60,975 nucleotides of DNA, taken from positions 1-60,975 of the forward strand of contig DATLUO010000176.1 in NCBI GenBank assembly GCA_035533075.1. Direction: 5' to 3'. Both the position numbers and the translations under genes were made by a program. The notes under the pieces are model-generated. The model did not search any database. It was not told the origin of the DNA and saw only the letters and a program-made list of their open reading frames with translations. This document shows positions 19,039 to 27,235 of the stretch, in pieces; position 1 is the first letter of the stretch, and each line of letters opens with the position of its first letter. The DNA is from Pirellulales bacterium. Lineage in GTDB: Bacteria; Planctomycetota; Planctomycetia; Pirellulales; JAICIG01.

Positions 19039-19868
19039 CGGCGGGCCCGTCCTCCCGGCATGATCCGCGGCCGGGGCGCGTTGGCCATCGGTCCCGGTGC
19101 TTCCTCCTCTTGCCGTTCGTGGGGCAGCCGCTCGATGTATGGCCGAAAAACCGTGAACGGGGCGCCGCCGCCGACAAAGTAGACGTCCGGCCCGCGCTCT
19201 TCGTCGGGCACGCGGCCGCCCATCCGCACGATGGCCAGCGGTCGGCCCCAACGGTCGGCCTCTTGCACGGCATTCACGCCCGGCCCGGCGTCGAACCAGT
19301 GCTGATCTTGCCAGCCTTCGGCGACCGGCAAAGCCATCCGCGGATCTTCCAAATAAACGACCCGCGTGACGAACTTGCCGTCGAGGGCCAGCTCGATGTC
19401 GTCGGCGTTGAACTCGATGGGAACGGGAAACCGCCGCTCCTGCCCGCGGGGTGGATAGAGGCGGTCGATCACTTCGATGGTGGGAAACACTTCCTGCCCT
19501 TCGTGCCCCGCGATGTTCGACACCTTAAAGCGATAGACCGGGGCGATCAACAGCCCGATTTCGAGCGGCGTGGCACGCGCCACGCCGAACTGGCCGCGGC
19601 TGGCGATCGACACTTTGGCCCCTTCCGGCGCCCGGATTTCGACCGGCTGAAAGTAGCCTGGCAATGGTCCGCCCCGCTGGAGTTGCACGCTTCCAATCGC
19701 TCCCGGTGGCACCTGGCCGGCGTGGCGATAGTGCATCGGCGGCTGCTGGCCGGTCGCGGCGACCGCGGTGGCCAGCACGACGAGCATACTCGCCGCGGCA
19801 CGGGCAACTCGTACCCGAAGCCGCCCTTGCCGGGCCTCGGGACAGCGGAGCTGTGGGACCATTGTCAT
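19035..19868 (-). CDS. Secreted hypothetical protein, second gene of the operon
   Basis: A 277-residue protein with an N-terminal export signal (AASMLVVLATAVAATGQQ). The middle carries a motif shared with the gene upstream: VPIEFNADDIELALDGKFVT here versus VPIEFTEEDFDQVLSGNFVT there, each followed by VVYLEDP/VIYLPDP. The preceding strand (GHEGQEVFPTIEVIDRL versus GREGVELYPTIEIAPSL) is also shared. So the two are paralogous, with a conserved domain of about 150 residues of unknown function. The C-terminus is basic. Its stop overlaps the next start as ATGA, implying coupled translation with the DUF11 lipoprotein. Likely periplasmic or envelope located. Confidence 0.75.
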   Translation of the reverse strand: MTMVPQLRCPEARQGRLRVRVARAAASMLVVLATAVAATGQQPPMHYRHAGQVPPGAIGSVQLQRGGPLPGYFQPVEIRAPEGAKVSIASRGQFGVARATPLEIGLLIAPVYRFKVSNIAGHEGQEVFPTIEVIDRLYPPRGQERRFPVPIEFNADDIELALDGKFVTRVVYLEDPRMALPVAEGWQDQHWFDAGPGVNAVQEADRWGRPLAIVRMGGRVPDEERGPDVYFVGGGAPFTVFRPYIERLPHERQEEEAPGPMANAPRPRIMPGGRARR

Positions 19869-19902
19869 GCTTCATCGCTCATCAAATTCCGACATCCATG
19901 AT

Positions 19903-19937
19903 GGTGGGCCGGCGCTCGCAAGCTCGCTGGTCCCACC
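19903..19937 (+). repeat. Dispersed palindromic repeat, family A, copy 1
   Basis: GGTGGGCCGGCGCTCGCAAG, then CTCGCTGGTCCCACC. The ends GGTGGG/CCCACC and the inner GCGAGCTTGCGAGC dyad pair into one hairpin. It lies in the spacer between the first and second genes of the secreted-protein operon, where it could modulate downstream expression. Confidence 0.85.
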
Positions 19938-19946
19938 CTACGGTGC

Positions 19947-21116
19947 TTATTCCGGCGGCATCGTATAATCGGGCGCCGCCGGCGTAGGAGCCACCGGGCC
20001 TGACACTTGCTGCGTGTAGGCCGGTTCGCCTTCGTATTCGCCGTCGAGGCATTCTTCGCATTCTCCGTCGGTGTTGACCGGCTGATGCTTCTTCTTCCAC
20101 GGCGGGTGGAAGTTCAACCAGGGGGCGCGGGCCTTCTCGTGGATGTAGACGTGGCGGACCGGCTTGGGATAGCTCATGCCCGGCGACTGCTTCACGTGAA
20201 TGCCCACTTTTTGCGTCGGCGGAGGCATGTGAACGTGCGTGTGGTTGTGGATGCTGTGGCGTCGCAGGCCGGCCGGAATTCCCAGCGGCACGTGCGGCGG
20301 GCCGGGCAAGCCGATCGGCGTGCCGCTCATCGGCATGCCATATTCCGGTGCCGTGACGCCCGCCATGAACGGCGGCGGAGCCGAACCGGTGGGAGCACCG
20401 TTGGGACCACAATAGCCCGGCGGCATCATCATGCCCCCTTGCTCCATGCCCCCTCCGCCCATCACCTGCTCCTGGCCGCCCACTTGCAAATCCTTGTTGC
20501 CGACGCGAATGATGGCCAAGATGGCGCCGCGGCGGTCGGCTTCGACGATCGGATCGAGACCCGGGTCGAGCCGTGTGCTGACCAACGTCTCCACGCCGGC
20601 CAGGGCCAGCTCTTGGAAGTCGGGATCGGGCAAGTAGATCACCTTGGTGACGAAGTTGCCCGACAGAACCTGGTCGAAGTCCTCTTCGGTGAACTCGATC
20701 GGCACGCTGTTGTGGGCCAGGTAAGCGTCGGTGCGGGGCAGCGACGGGGCGATCTCAATCGTCGGATAGAGTTCGACGCCTTCCCTGCCGGGAATGTTGG
20801 TCAGCTTCAAGCGATAAATGGCCCCTTGCGGAAAGTTGTATCTGCCCGGCGCGACCAGCGGCTCGCTGTCGAAGGCGCCCGGCGCGCTGACGTCCCAGGT
20901 GAGGATCATTCCTTCCGGTCCGACGAAGATCAACTGCGTGGCCGGGGCCATGGCGGTGGGGCCGGGATCGCCCAGCATCATAACTCCGGGACCGGGGCCA
21001 TCGACTCCGGGGCCGGGGTGCATGAGCTGTTCGGCGGGCGGCAGATTCTTAGTGAACGGTGCCTTGCAGCCGGCCAGGGCCGCAACGGCGCAGAAAAGGG
21101 CCATTCGATATCTCAT
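19947..21116 (-). CDS. Lipoprotein, first gene of the secreted-protein operon
   Basis: A 389-residue lipoprotein starting at ATG 21116 (MRYRMALFCAVAALAGCKAP), with a lipobox LAGC and a GGGGA site upstream. Residues about 60-200 share a domain with the next gene (YPTIEIAPSL, VPIEFTEEDFDQVLSGNFVT, VIYLPDP, then 'EADRRGAILAIIRVG' versus 'EADRWGRPLAIVRMG'). The C-terminal half is Gly/Pro/Met/His-rich (HNHTHVHMPPP) and may bind metal or be disordered; the last part is Lys/Pro-rich. It probably sits in a membrane facing the periplasm. A family A palindrome separates it from the second gene. Function unknown; the trio looks like a conserved envelope module. Confidence 0.75.
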   Translation of the reverse strand: MRYRMALFCAVAALAGCKAPFTKNLPPAEQLMHPGPGVDGPGPGVMMLGDPGPTAMAPATQLIFVGPEGMILTWDVSAPGAFDSEPLVAPGRYNFPQGAIYRLKLTNIPGREGVELYPTIEIAPSLPRTDAYLAHNSVPIEFTEEDFDQVLSGNFVTKVIYLPDPDFQELALAGVETLVSTRLDPGLDPIVEADRRGAILAIIRVGNKDLQVGGQEQVMGGGGMEQGGMMMPPGYCGPNGAPTGSAPPPFMAGVTAPEYGMPMSGTPIGLPGPPHVPLGIPAGLRRHSIHNHTHVHMPPPTQKVGIHVKQSPGMSYPKPVRHVYIHEKARAPWLNFHPPWKKKHQPVNTDGECEECLDGEYEGEPAYTQQVSGPVAPTPAAPDYTMPPE

Positions 21117-21406
21117 TCCAATCCCCCTCGTGTTTGCCCGCTGGCTCGCTCGCGGCGGAAGCATCGGGCATGGGCTAGGTGCAGGCTTTTCCCCGCCGGC
21201 CGTGCGGGACGGTCGTCTGGGGCGATAGTGGCGTGGCCCTGTTGCGGCCGCCCGTCTATAATCCCCCGCCTGCGAAGAGCGTCGGCCGGGCCGGCCCTCG
21301 AAGCGGCTACGAACATAGCGGCGGCTACCGCATGGCGCGGGCCTTCTGTAATAAATGGTCGGTTTGTCATAACGCGATTCTTTGGCAAATCCCGCAGAAC
21401 CCTAAG

Positions 21407-22384
21407 ATGGCGCCTTCCCCAGTCCGCTCGATCGCTCCATCGTACCGCGTGAGGTACGTTTTGTTTTGCGGTATTGCCCTAGGGTGGGGCATGCCGGTCT
21501 TGCGGGCCGAACAAGCCGCCCAGCCGCAAAGTCAGCCCAATCAGGGGCAGTTGCTGCTGCGACGGGCGCGTGCCGCCCTGGCCGGGCACAGAACGATCAG
21601 CGCCAAGATTCACCAGCGGATTCGGCTGTACGACCAGGAGTTGGTCGGCAGCGGCACGTTCGTGCAGGGTCCGCCGGAGCAGAACCTGCTGTATCTCGAT
21701 CTCACGGTGAAGGTCGATGGCCAAGACTGCTATGTACAGCAACGTTGCGACGGCAAGTATTTCTGGGATCAAAGACTGATCGACGGAGTTCCGAGATTGA
21801 CGCGCATCGACGTCGAGCGCGTGGCGGCAGCGCGGCGGGCGTCGGCAAGCCGAGCAACCCGGCCCGATTTGGCAGGCGGGACGCCGGCGCGGAGAGCAGT
21901 CACGCCTACACCCCAACTGCCCGTGCTGGGCTTGGGTGGCGTGGCCCAGATCCTCGACCAGTTCGAGGCCTGGTGCGTGTTTCAACGGGTGCGCGAGGCG
22001 AAACTGACGGGGCCGGAAGAATTGCCCGTCTATCTTCTGGAAGCAACCTGGCGGCCGGAGCGGCTTGTGCAATGGCTGCCCGACCAGCGAGGAGCAGTCG
22101 AAAAGGGGCTGCCGATCGATCTCGACAAGCTGCCAGCGGTATTGCCCGATCGAATGATCGTCTCGTTGGGCCGCGACGATCTGTTTCCGCGCCGCATCGA
22201 CTACGGCGTCAGCCCGTCGCGACGAATCGACTCGCAGCAGTTACCGCTGGTGCAAATCTATTTCGAAGACGTGCAGTTCGACGAGGCGGTCGCCCCGCAA
22301 CAATTCACCTTCGAGGGCGGCGTGGCGGCGCCCGTCGACGGCACCGACGCCTACTTGCTTCGCGAGGGGTTGTTGGGGAGGTAG
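21407..22384 (+). CDS. Secreted LolA-like protein
   Basis: A 325-residue protein with a signal peptide (VRYVLFCGIALGWGMPVLRAE). The mature part starts QGQLLLRRARAALAGHRTIS and continues with alternating strands (AKIHQRIRLYDQELVGSGTF, NLLYLDLTVKVDGQDCYVQQ). This is the pattern of the LolA/LolB half-barrel superfamily that planctomycetes use for many exported lipid- or lipoprotein-binding proteins. A low-complexity Ala/Arg insert lies at about 140-165. It is longer than LolA (about 180 residues) and not certain to be a lipoprotein chaperone. ATG 21407 was chosen because the signal peptide follows; the frame stays open upstream without homology. Confidence 0.65.
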   Translation: MAPSPVRSIAPSYRVRYVLFCGIALGWGMPVLRAEQAAQPQSQPNQGQLLLRRARAALAGHRTISAKIHQRIRLYDQELVGSGTFVQGPPEQNLLYLDLTVKVDGQDCYVQQRCDGKYFWDQRLIDGVPRLTRIDVERVAAARRASASRATRPDLAGGTPARRAVTPTPQLPVLGLGGVAQILDQFEAWCVFQRVREAKLTGPEELPVYLLEATWRPERLVQWLPDQRGAVEKGLPIDLDKLPAVLPDRMIVSLGRDDLFPRRIDYGVSPSRRIDSQQLPLVQIYFEDVQFDEAVAPQQFTFEGGVAAPVDGTDAYLLREGLLGR

Positions 22385-22421
22385 CAGACTTGGGGTTCCT
22401 TGGCCATACTGGAGCTTGGCT

Positions 22422-22454
22422 ATTTTGGATTCTCGATTTTGGATTTTGGATTGC
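22422..22454. repeat. AT-rich ATTTTGGATT string directly before the bioB start
   Basis: Three tandem units of (G)ATTTTGGATT ending one base before the bioB ATG. This occupies the place where the ribosome-binding site should be; no clear Shine-Dalgarno is present. Confidence 0.75.
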
Positions 22455-23501
22455 ATGCTGTTAATTGATCACGAAAACACAGCGGCCACGCACTGGCATC
22501 GCCTGGCCGAGCAGGCGCTGGCCGGGCACCGCTTGACCCGCGACGAAGCGCTGTCGGTGCTCGATGCGCCCGACGAAGCGTTGCCCGACCTGTTGGCCGC
22601 GAGCTATCGGGTGCGGCGGCACTATTTCGGCAACACCGTGCAGCTCTATTTTTTGATGAACGCCAAGAGCGGCCTTTGTCCGGAAGATTGTTCGTATTGC
22701 TCGCAGTCGAAAGTCTCGCAGGCCGAAATCCCGCGGTACAACATTCTCAACCGCGAAAAACTGCTCGACGGCGCCCGCCTGGCGGCCGAGCGGCAGTCGA
22801 AGACGTATTGCATCGTGATCTCGGCCCGCGGGCCGAACGAGCGCGAGATGGACGCGGTGGCGTCGATCGTGCCCGAAATCAAGCGGCGTTACGGCATGGA
22901 AATCTGCGCTTGCCTCGGCCTGCTCACGCCCGAACAAGCCGTGCGGCTGAAGGACTGTGGCGTCGACAAGGTAAACCACAATCTCAACACCAGCGAAGGT
23001 TTTTACGGCGACATCTGCTCGACGCACACTTTTCAGGACCGCATCGGCACTTTGCGGGCGGTGCGCGCGGCCGGCATGCAGCTTTGCTCAGGCGGCATCG
23101 TGGGTATGGGCGAAGGGCCGGGCGACGTGGTCGACATGGCCTTTGTCCTGCGCGATCTGGCGGTCGAGTCGATCCCCGTGAACTTTTTGAATCCGATCGA
23201 GGGAACGCCGCTGGCCGGTGCGAAGCAGCTCGATCCGCGTTACTGCCTGAAAGTGCTCTGCATGTTCCGGCTGGCAAATCCGGGGAGCGAAATCCGCATC
23301 GCCGGCGGACGCGAAATGCATCTTCGCAGCCTGCAGCCGCTGGGGCTCTATCCCGCCAACTCGATCTTCGTGGGCGACTACTTGACGACGAAAGGCCAGC
23401 CGCCGGAGGACGATTATCGGATGATCGAGGATCTGGGGTTTGTGGTGACGCGGAATGAGGAGGGGGAAATTGCAAATTGCAAATTGCAAATTGCAAATTG
23501 A
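22455..23501 (+). CDS. bioB: Biotin synthase
   Basis: A 348-residue radical-SAM enzyme that inserts sulfur into dethiobiotin to make biotin. The [4Fe-4S]/SAM cluster cysteines are in CPEDCSYC (C75, C79, C82). Other marks are YFLMNAKSGLCPEDC, the NHNLNTSEGFYG segment, GGIVGMGE, and the conserved Arg in RIAGGRE, a ligand of the second cluster. The body is full length. The last residues (EEGEIANCKLQIAN) are encoded by a GCAAATT repeat string, so the natural C-terminus has been extended by repeat DNA. ATG 22455 was chosen over an upstream frame start because residues before it come from an AT-rich repeat. No other biotin genes are near. Confidence 0.95.
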   Translation: MLLIDHENTAATHWHRLAEQALAGHRLTRDEALSVLDAPDEALPDLLAASYRVRRHYFGNTVQLYFLMNAKSGLCPEDCSYCSQSKVSQAEIPRYNILNREKLLDGARLAAERQSKTYCIVISARGPNEREMDAVASIVPEIKRRYGMEICACLGLLTPEQAVRLKDCGVDKVNHNLNTSEGFYGDICSTHTFQDRIGTLRAVRAAGMQLCSGGIVGMGEGPGDVVDMAFVLRDLAVESIPVNFLNPIEGTPLAGAKQLDPRYCLKVLCMFRLANPGSEIRIAGGREMHLRSLQPLGLYPANSIFVGDYLTTKGQPPEDDYRMIEDLGFVVTRNEEGEIANCKLQIAN

Positions 23502-23506
23502 CAATT
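23467..23506. repeat. GCAAATT string covering the bioB stop
   Basis: Four tandem GCAAATT units. They encode the last residues of BioB, which ends inside the string at 23501. Confidence 0.75.
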
Positions 23507-23643
23507 GGTGTTGGTGGCTGGCGCAGAGCTTGGCCGCCAGCGACATGGCGCCGCGACGAAGGCGTTGCCGGCCAAGCGATACCCCGGTGGCGAGGCACGC
23601 TAGCGGCTTGGATTTTTCAGCCTAGGCGCGATAGAATAACAAC

Positions 23644-23871
23644 ATGACCGCGGAACATTTTGACGGACTTTTAATTGCGGTGCGCGGGCGATCACCCTTT
23701 CAACCCTTCACCGTCGAACTCATCGGCGGGCATCGGTTCGAGGTGGATCATCGCGATGCGCTGATTGTGCGCGATGGTGTGGCCGTCTTTCTGCGCCCCG
23801 GCATACCCGTTTGGTTCGACCACGAAAGCGTCACGCAAATTGCCGAGGACATCATCGACGCGCCTGAATAA
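23644..23871 (+). CDS. Small hypothetical protein, tandem copy 1
   Basis: A 75-residue soluble protein (MTAEHFDGLLIAVRGRSPFQ, then PFTVELIGGHRFEVDHRDAL, VPVWFDHESVTQI-like end). It is clearly a tandem paralog of the gene at 23899, sharing MTA(E/D)HFD, FQPFTVEL, HRFEVDH, VRDGVAV and VWFDHESVT. The short beta-strand pattern suggests a small SH3- or Hfq-like barrel, but this is inference. A TAGAAT -10-like box lies just upstream at 23631. Function unknown. Confidence 0.7.
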   Translation: MTAEHFDGLLIAVRGRSPFQPFTVELIGGHRFEVDHRDALIVRDGVAVFLRPGIPVWFDHESVTQIAEDIIDAPE

Positions 23872-23898
23872 CTGCCGAGCTGGGACTCGAAAAGCAAG

Positions 23899-24132
23899 AT
23901 GACCGCAGACCACTTTGACCAGCTATTGGACGCTTTGCTGGACCGATCTCAGTTCCAACCATTTACGGTCGAACTGGCCGATGCGCATCGGTTCGAGGTC
24001 GACCATCCGCGTGCGATGGTGGTGCGGGATGGGGTGGCAGTTTACTTGCGCCCCGGCGGCGTGCCCGTTTGGTTCGATCACGAAAGTGTCACGCGGATTG
24101 ACGGCGACATTATCGGCGCAGCCGAGGCATAG
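23899..24132 (+). CDS. Small hypothetical protein, tandem copy 2
   Basis: A 77-residue paralog of the preceding gene, separated by 27 bases and similar over its whole length (roughly 60% identical by eye). Differences cluster in the N-terminal helix (LLDALLDRS versus LLIAVRGRS) and the last ten residues. It ends 9 bases before the start of the fused ethanolamine ammonia-lyase gene, so the three may be co-transcribed. No signal peptide or known motif. Confidence 0.7.
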   Translation: MTADHFDQLLDALLDRSQFQPFTVELADAHRFEVDHPRAMVVRDGVAVYLRPGGVPVWFDHESVTRIDGDIIGAAEA

Positions 24133-24141
24133 GATGCGGCA

Positions 24142-26403
24142 ATGACAATGGGAGGGCCGATGAACGCGCTGAGCCCGCTCGATGAAATCGTCGTTCCGCC
24201 GCCGATGCCCGACGAGGTCTATCGCACGAGCTTCCTCGGCGACGAATTCGCGTTTCATGGCCTCAAGCGCCTCCTTGGCGCGGCCGATGTAAGCAAGGCG
24301 GGCGACCGAGGAGCCGGGCTCGCCGCGCGGTCCGAAGTCGAACGCGAAGCGGCCCGGTCAATTCTCTCGTCGCTCACGCTGGAACATCTCTACGAGCATC
24401 CGCTGACCGACGACCGCGGCCAGGTCGATGCGGTGATGCGCGTCAATTACGACATCGACCGCCCGATGTTCGAGCGCATCGCCCCTTGGACCGTCGGGCA
24501 GTTGAAAGACCACCTGCTGCAGGCCCCGGCCGCCGACGTGCAGCAGATCGGCTTCGCCCTGACTGGCGTAATGGCCGCCGCCGTCGCCAAGCTGATGGAC
24601 ACGCACGAGCTGGTTTATGCCGCGCGAAAGTTCCAACGGCCAAGCCGGGCACGCACGCGGCTCGGTCTGCCGGGCACGCTTTCCTCGCGCTTGCAGCCCA
24701 ACCATCCCAGCGACGACCTGCGGAGCATCACCTGGCTGATCTACGCCGGCTTTTCGCTGGGCGGTGGCGACGCCTTGATCGGAGTCAATCCGGCCATCGA
24801 CACGGTGGCCAATGTGTCGGCCATCCTGCGGCGAATCGACCAGGTCCGCCGCGATTGCGGCGCGCCCACGCAGGTGTGCGTGCTGGCCCACGTCAAGACG
24901 CAGCTCGCCTGCCTCGATCGAGGCGCTCCGGTCGAAATCATGTTTCAAAGCCTGGCCGGCACCGAGGCCACACTCACCAGCGAGTTCGACGTCACCGTCG
25001 AGTTATTAGACCACGCCTGGCAAACGATGCGCGATCGCGGCCCGCTGGCCGGGCAAGCCGAAAACTTCATGTACTTCGAGACCGGCCAGGGAAGCGAATA
25101 CACCTACGGCAAACACCAGGGCATCGACATGACGACCACCGAGGCCCTGTGCCACGGCCTTGCCCGGCGGTATCGGCCGTTCATGGTCAACAACGTCACC
25201 GGCTTTATCGGCCCCGAGACGCACGTCGACAACTTCGAGATGATCGCCGCCAATTTGCAGGACCACTTCATGGGCAAACTGCTCGGGCTGCCGATGGGCA
25301 TGGCGCCCTGCTACACGCTGCACTCGCAGATCACGCTCGACGGGCAGCAGATGGCCACGCAGCTTGTGGCCGCGGCCGGGGCCAATTACTACATGGACGT
25401 TTGCCTCAACACCGACCGCATGCTGGCCTACTTCGACACCAGCGCCCACGACAGCCAGACGCTGCGCGAGTTGCACGGCCGCACGACCACGCCGGAATTC
25501 TTAGCGTGGGCCGTCGAGCGCGGCATCTTCCAGCGCACGGCCGGCGACATCGTGCGCGGCCCGAACTGGGGCAATCCGCGCATTTTTTGCCGTAGCGAAG
25601 CCGAATATCAGTCGCTGCTGCGGGCCACGCCGGCGGTGCCCGGCTTCGCCCACGCCGGTCCGCGGCCCGCCAACGACGTCAGCCGGCAGCTTCGGCTGCA
25701 CCAGGCCAAGGCGCGCGAGGCGATCCACAGCGAGCTCGATCTCGACCTGCTGCGCCGCCTGGCGCCTTTTCAGGTGCTCCACAGCGAGGCCGCGAACAAG
25801 GAACAGCACCTCCATGATCCGGGCCTGGGCGCACGGCTGACGCCGGCCAGCGCGGCGGAGTTGTCGCGCAGCGATTGCGACGTGCAGATTGTGGTCTCCG
25901 ACGGCTTGAGCGCCGAAGCCGTACACGCCAATCTCGAGGAGTTGCTGCCGGTGATGCTGGATGGGTTGGAGAGCCGGCAAGTGGCGCTCGGCGGGCTGTT
26001 CGCCGTTCGTTATGGCCGCGTCAAGTTGGCCGAGGCGATTGCCGAGCGGACGGTGGCGCGGCTGACGGTGCTGCTTATCGGCGAGCGTCCCGGCGGTGAT
26101 GCCTTGGCGGCCCGGAGCCTGTCGGCCTATCTGCTGTACCAGTTGAGCGAGGCCGGCGAGCGGCAAGCGGCGGCCCGCTTTAGTAACCACCCCGGCATCC
26201 GCTTCGAGTACACGGTGGTTTCCAACATATATTCGGGCGGCTTGCCCGCCATCGAGGCCGGCGCCATGCTGGTCGAGCGGGCCTGCCAGATACTGCAGCA
26301 TCGTGCCGCCGGCAATCGGCTGGAAACGCTCATAGCCGGCGTTGGCGACGAAAACCCCCACCTTTCGAGAAGGAGAAAACGAAGCAAGTCCAAGCCTACC
26401 TGA
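24142..26403 (+). CDS. eutBC: Ethanolamine ammonia-lyase, fused large and small subunits
   Basis: A single 753-residue chain carrying both subunits of the adenosylcobalamin-dependent enzyme that splits ethanolamine into acetaldehyde and ammonia. Residues about 100-480 follow EutB (VQQIGFALTGVMAAAVAKLM, SLGGGDALIGVNPA, KLLGLPMGMAPCYTLHSQ, GANYYMDV). Residues about 520-735 follow EutC (SDCDVQIVVSDGLSAEAVHA, FAVRYGRVKLAEAI, LLIGERPGGDALAARSLSAY, VVSNIYSGGLPAIEAGAMLV). The total fits about 450 plus about 290 residues in the usual separate subunits. No eutA, eutH or microcompartment shell genes are in the window. The extreme C-terminus (NPHLSRRRKRSKSKPT) is basic and runs through the ribosome-binding site of the broken gene that follows, so the true stop may have been lost. 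ATG 24142 has AGGA seven bases upstream; ATG 24160 (after GGAGGG) is an alternative. Confidence 0.85.
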   Translation: MTMGGPMNALSPLDEIVVPPPMPDEVYRTSFLGDEFAFHGLKRLLGAADVSKAGDRGAGLAARSEVEREAARSILSSLTLEHLYEHPLTDDRGQVDAVMRVNYDIDRPMFERIAPWTVGQLKDHLLQAPAADVQQIGFALTGVMAAAVAKLMDTHELVYAARKFQRPSRARTRLGLPGTLSSRLQPNHPSDDLRSITWLIYAGFSLGGGDALIGVNPAIDTVANVSAILRRIDQVRRDCGAPTQVCVLAHVKTQLACLDRGAPVEIMFQSLAGTEATLTSEFDVTVELLDHAWQTMRDRGPLAGQAENFMYFETGQGSEYTYGKHQGIDMTTTEALCHGLARRYRPFMVNNVTGFIGPETHVDNFEMIAANLQDHFMGKLLGLPMGMAPCYTLHSQITLDGQQMATQLVAAAGANYYMDVCLNTDRMLAYFDTSAHDSQTLRELHGRTTTPEFLAWAVERGIFQRTAGDIVRGPNWGNPRIFCRSEAEYQSLLRATPAVPGFAHAGPRPANDVSRQLRLHQAKAREAIHSELDLDLLRRLAPFQVLHSEAANKEQHLHDPGLGARLTPASAAELSRSDCDVQIVVSDGLSAEAVHANLEELLPVMLDGLESRQVALGGLFAVRYGRVKLAEAIAERTVARLTVLLIGERPGGDALAARSLSAYLLYQLSEAGERQAAARFSNHPGIRFEYTVVSNIYSGGLPAIEAGAMLVERACQILQHRAAGNRLETLIAGVGDENPHLSRRRKRSKSKPT

Positions 26404-26654
26404 ATTTTGACGGTCGTTGTGATGAGGCGATCGAGTTTTACCGCCGCGCGGTCGGCGCCGAAGTGGAATGCCTGACGCGCTACACGGACAGCCCGGAACC
26501 GTGCGCGCCCGGCATGGTTCCGCCCGGCTGCGAAAACAAAGTGATGCACTCCCACGCCGCCGCTGAACCTGTATTTGGCCACGCTCACAAAGAACTGACG
26601 CGGCAGCCATTGACATTTCCCGAACGGGCCGTCTATTCTAAATGGCCTAACTAG
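26379..26654 (+). pseudogene. VOC/PhnB-type glyoxalase-fold gene, start lost and 3' end replaced
   Basis: After an AGAAGGAG site the frame reads KQVQAYLNFDGRCDEAIEFY, then RRAVGAEVECLTRYTDSPEP and ENKVMHS. This is the first half of a PhnB-like vicinal-oxygen-chelate protein. The expected ATG is ACG at 26379-26381, and after KVMHS the sequence (HAAAEPVFGHAHKELT) no longer resembles the family. The eutBC frame overlaps its first bases. It is a decayed gene, likely not translated. Confidence 0.6.
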
Positions 26655-26673
26655 ACCGTTATTGGCTTCTTCG

Positions 26674-27066
26674 ATGCGATTCGTCCGCTCTCGCCCGACC
26701 GTCTGCACCGCCGCGCTGGCCTATCTCTTGGCCAGCGCGCTGAGCGGCTTGCTGCACAACCACGCGCATGGTCCGGCGTGCGTCGAGCACGGGCCCTCTG
26801 ATCGTATGCATGGCCATTTGGCCGGCGTCGAGCTGGATTGCGATCACGTGAGCCATGCGGAACACGACGGTTCGTCGCTGCCCGGACCGGCATCCGACGA
26901 CGACTGTCTGGCCTGCCGGTTTGTCGCGCAAAGCGCGCTGATCCTGCTTCCCCCTCCACAAACGGCCATCACCCCGCTGGTCGTCGAGCTGCGAAGCTCA
27001 GTCCCGACCTTCTTTATCGAGCCGGTCCACAAGAGCGGACTGGCCCGCGCCCCTCCGATCTGCTGA
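26674..27066 (+). CDS. Secreted His/Cys-rich protein, possible metal binder
   Basis: A 130-residue protein starting MRFVRSRPTVCTAALAYLLA, with a hydrophobic N-terminal export helix. Next comes a histidine-rich stretch (LLHNHAHGPACVEHGPSDRM, HGHLAGVELDCDHVSHAEHD). A CxxC pair follows (DDDCLACRF), then a hydrophobic segment and a hydrophilic tail ending in APPIC. The clustered His and Cys suggest divalent-metal binding in the periplasm, or an exported cupredoxin/DUF2946-like accessory protein. This is inference from composition only. It precedes the DUF1559 gene by about 170 bases on the same strand. Confidence 0.6.
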   Translation: MRFVRSRPTVCTAALAYLLASALSGLLHNHAHGPACVEHGPSDRMHGHLAGVELDCDHVSHAEHDGSSLPGPASDDDCLACRFVAQSALILLPPPQTAITPLVVELRSSVPTFFIEPVHKSGLARAPPIC

Positions 27067-27235
27067 AAGCAAGCACCCGTGGTCCTGCGCAAGCGCGCCG
27101 CAACGCTCGAGGGCGTTGCTCAAAACCGCGACCGGGTTGCGCCCCTGTCCGTCGCTTTCGTATTTACGTTTACGCTTTCATCCCATTGCGGTTGCGCCGA
27201 CCGTGCGACCGCGGTACTTCATCGGAGCACTTTCT

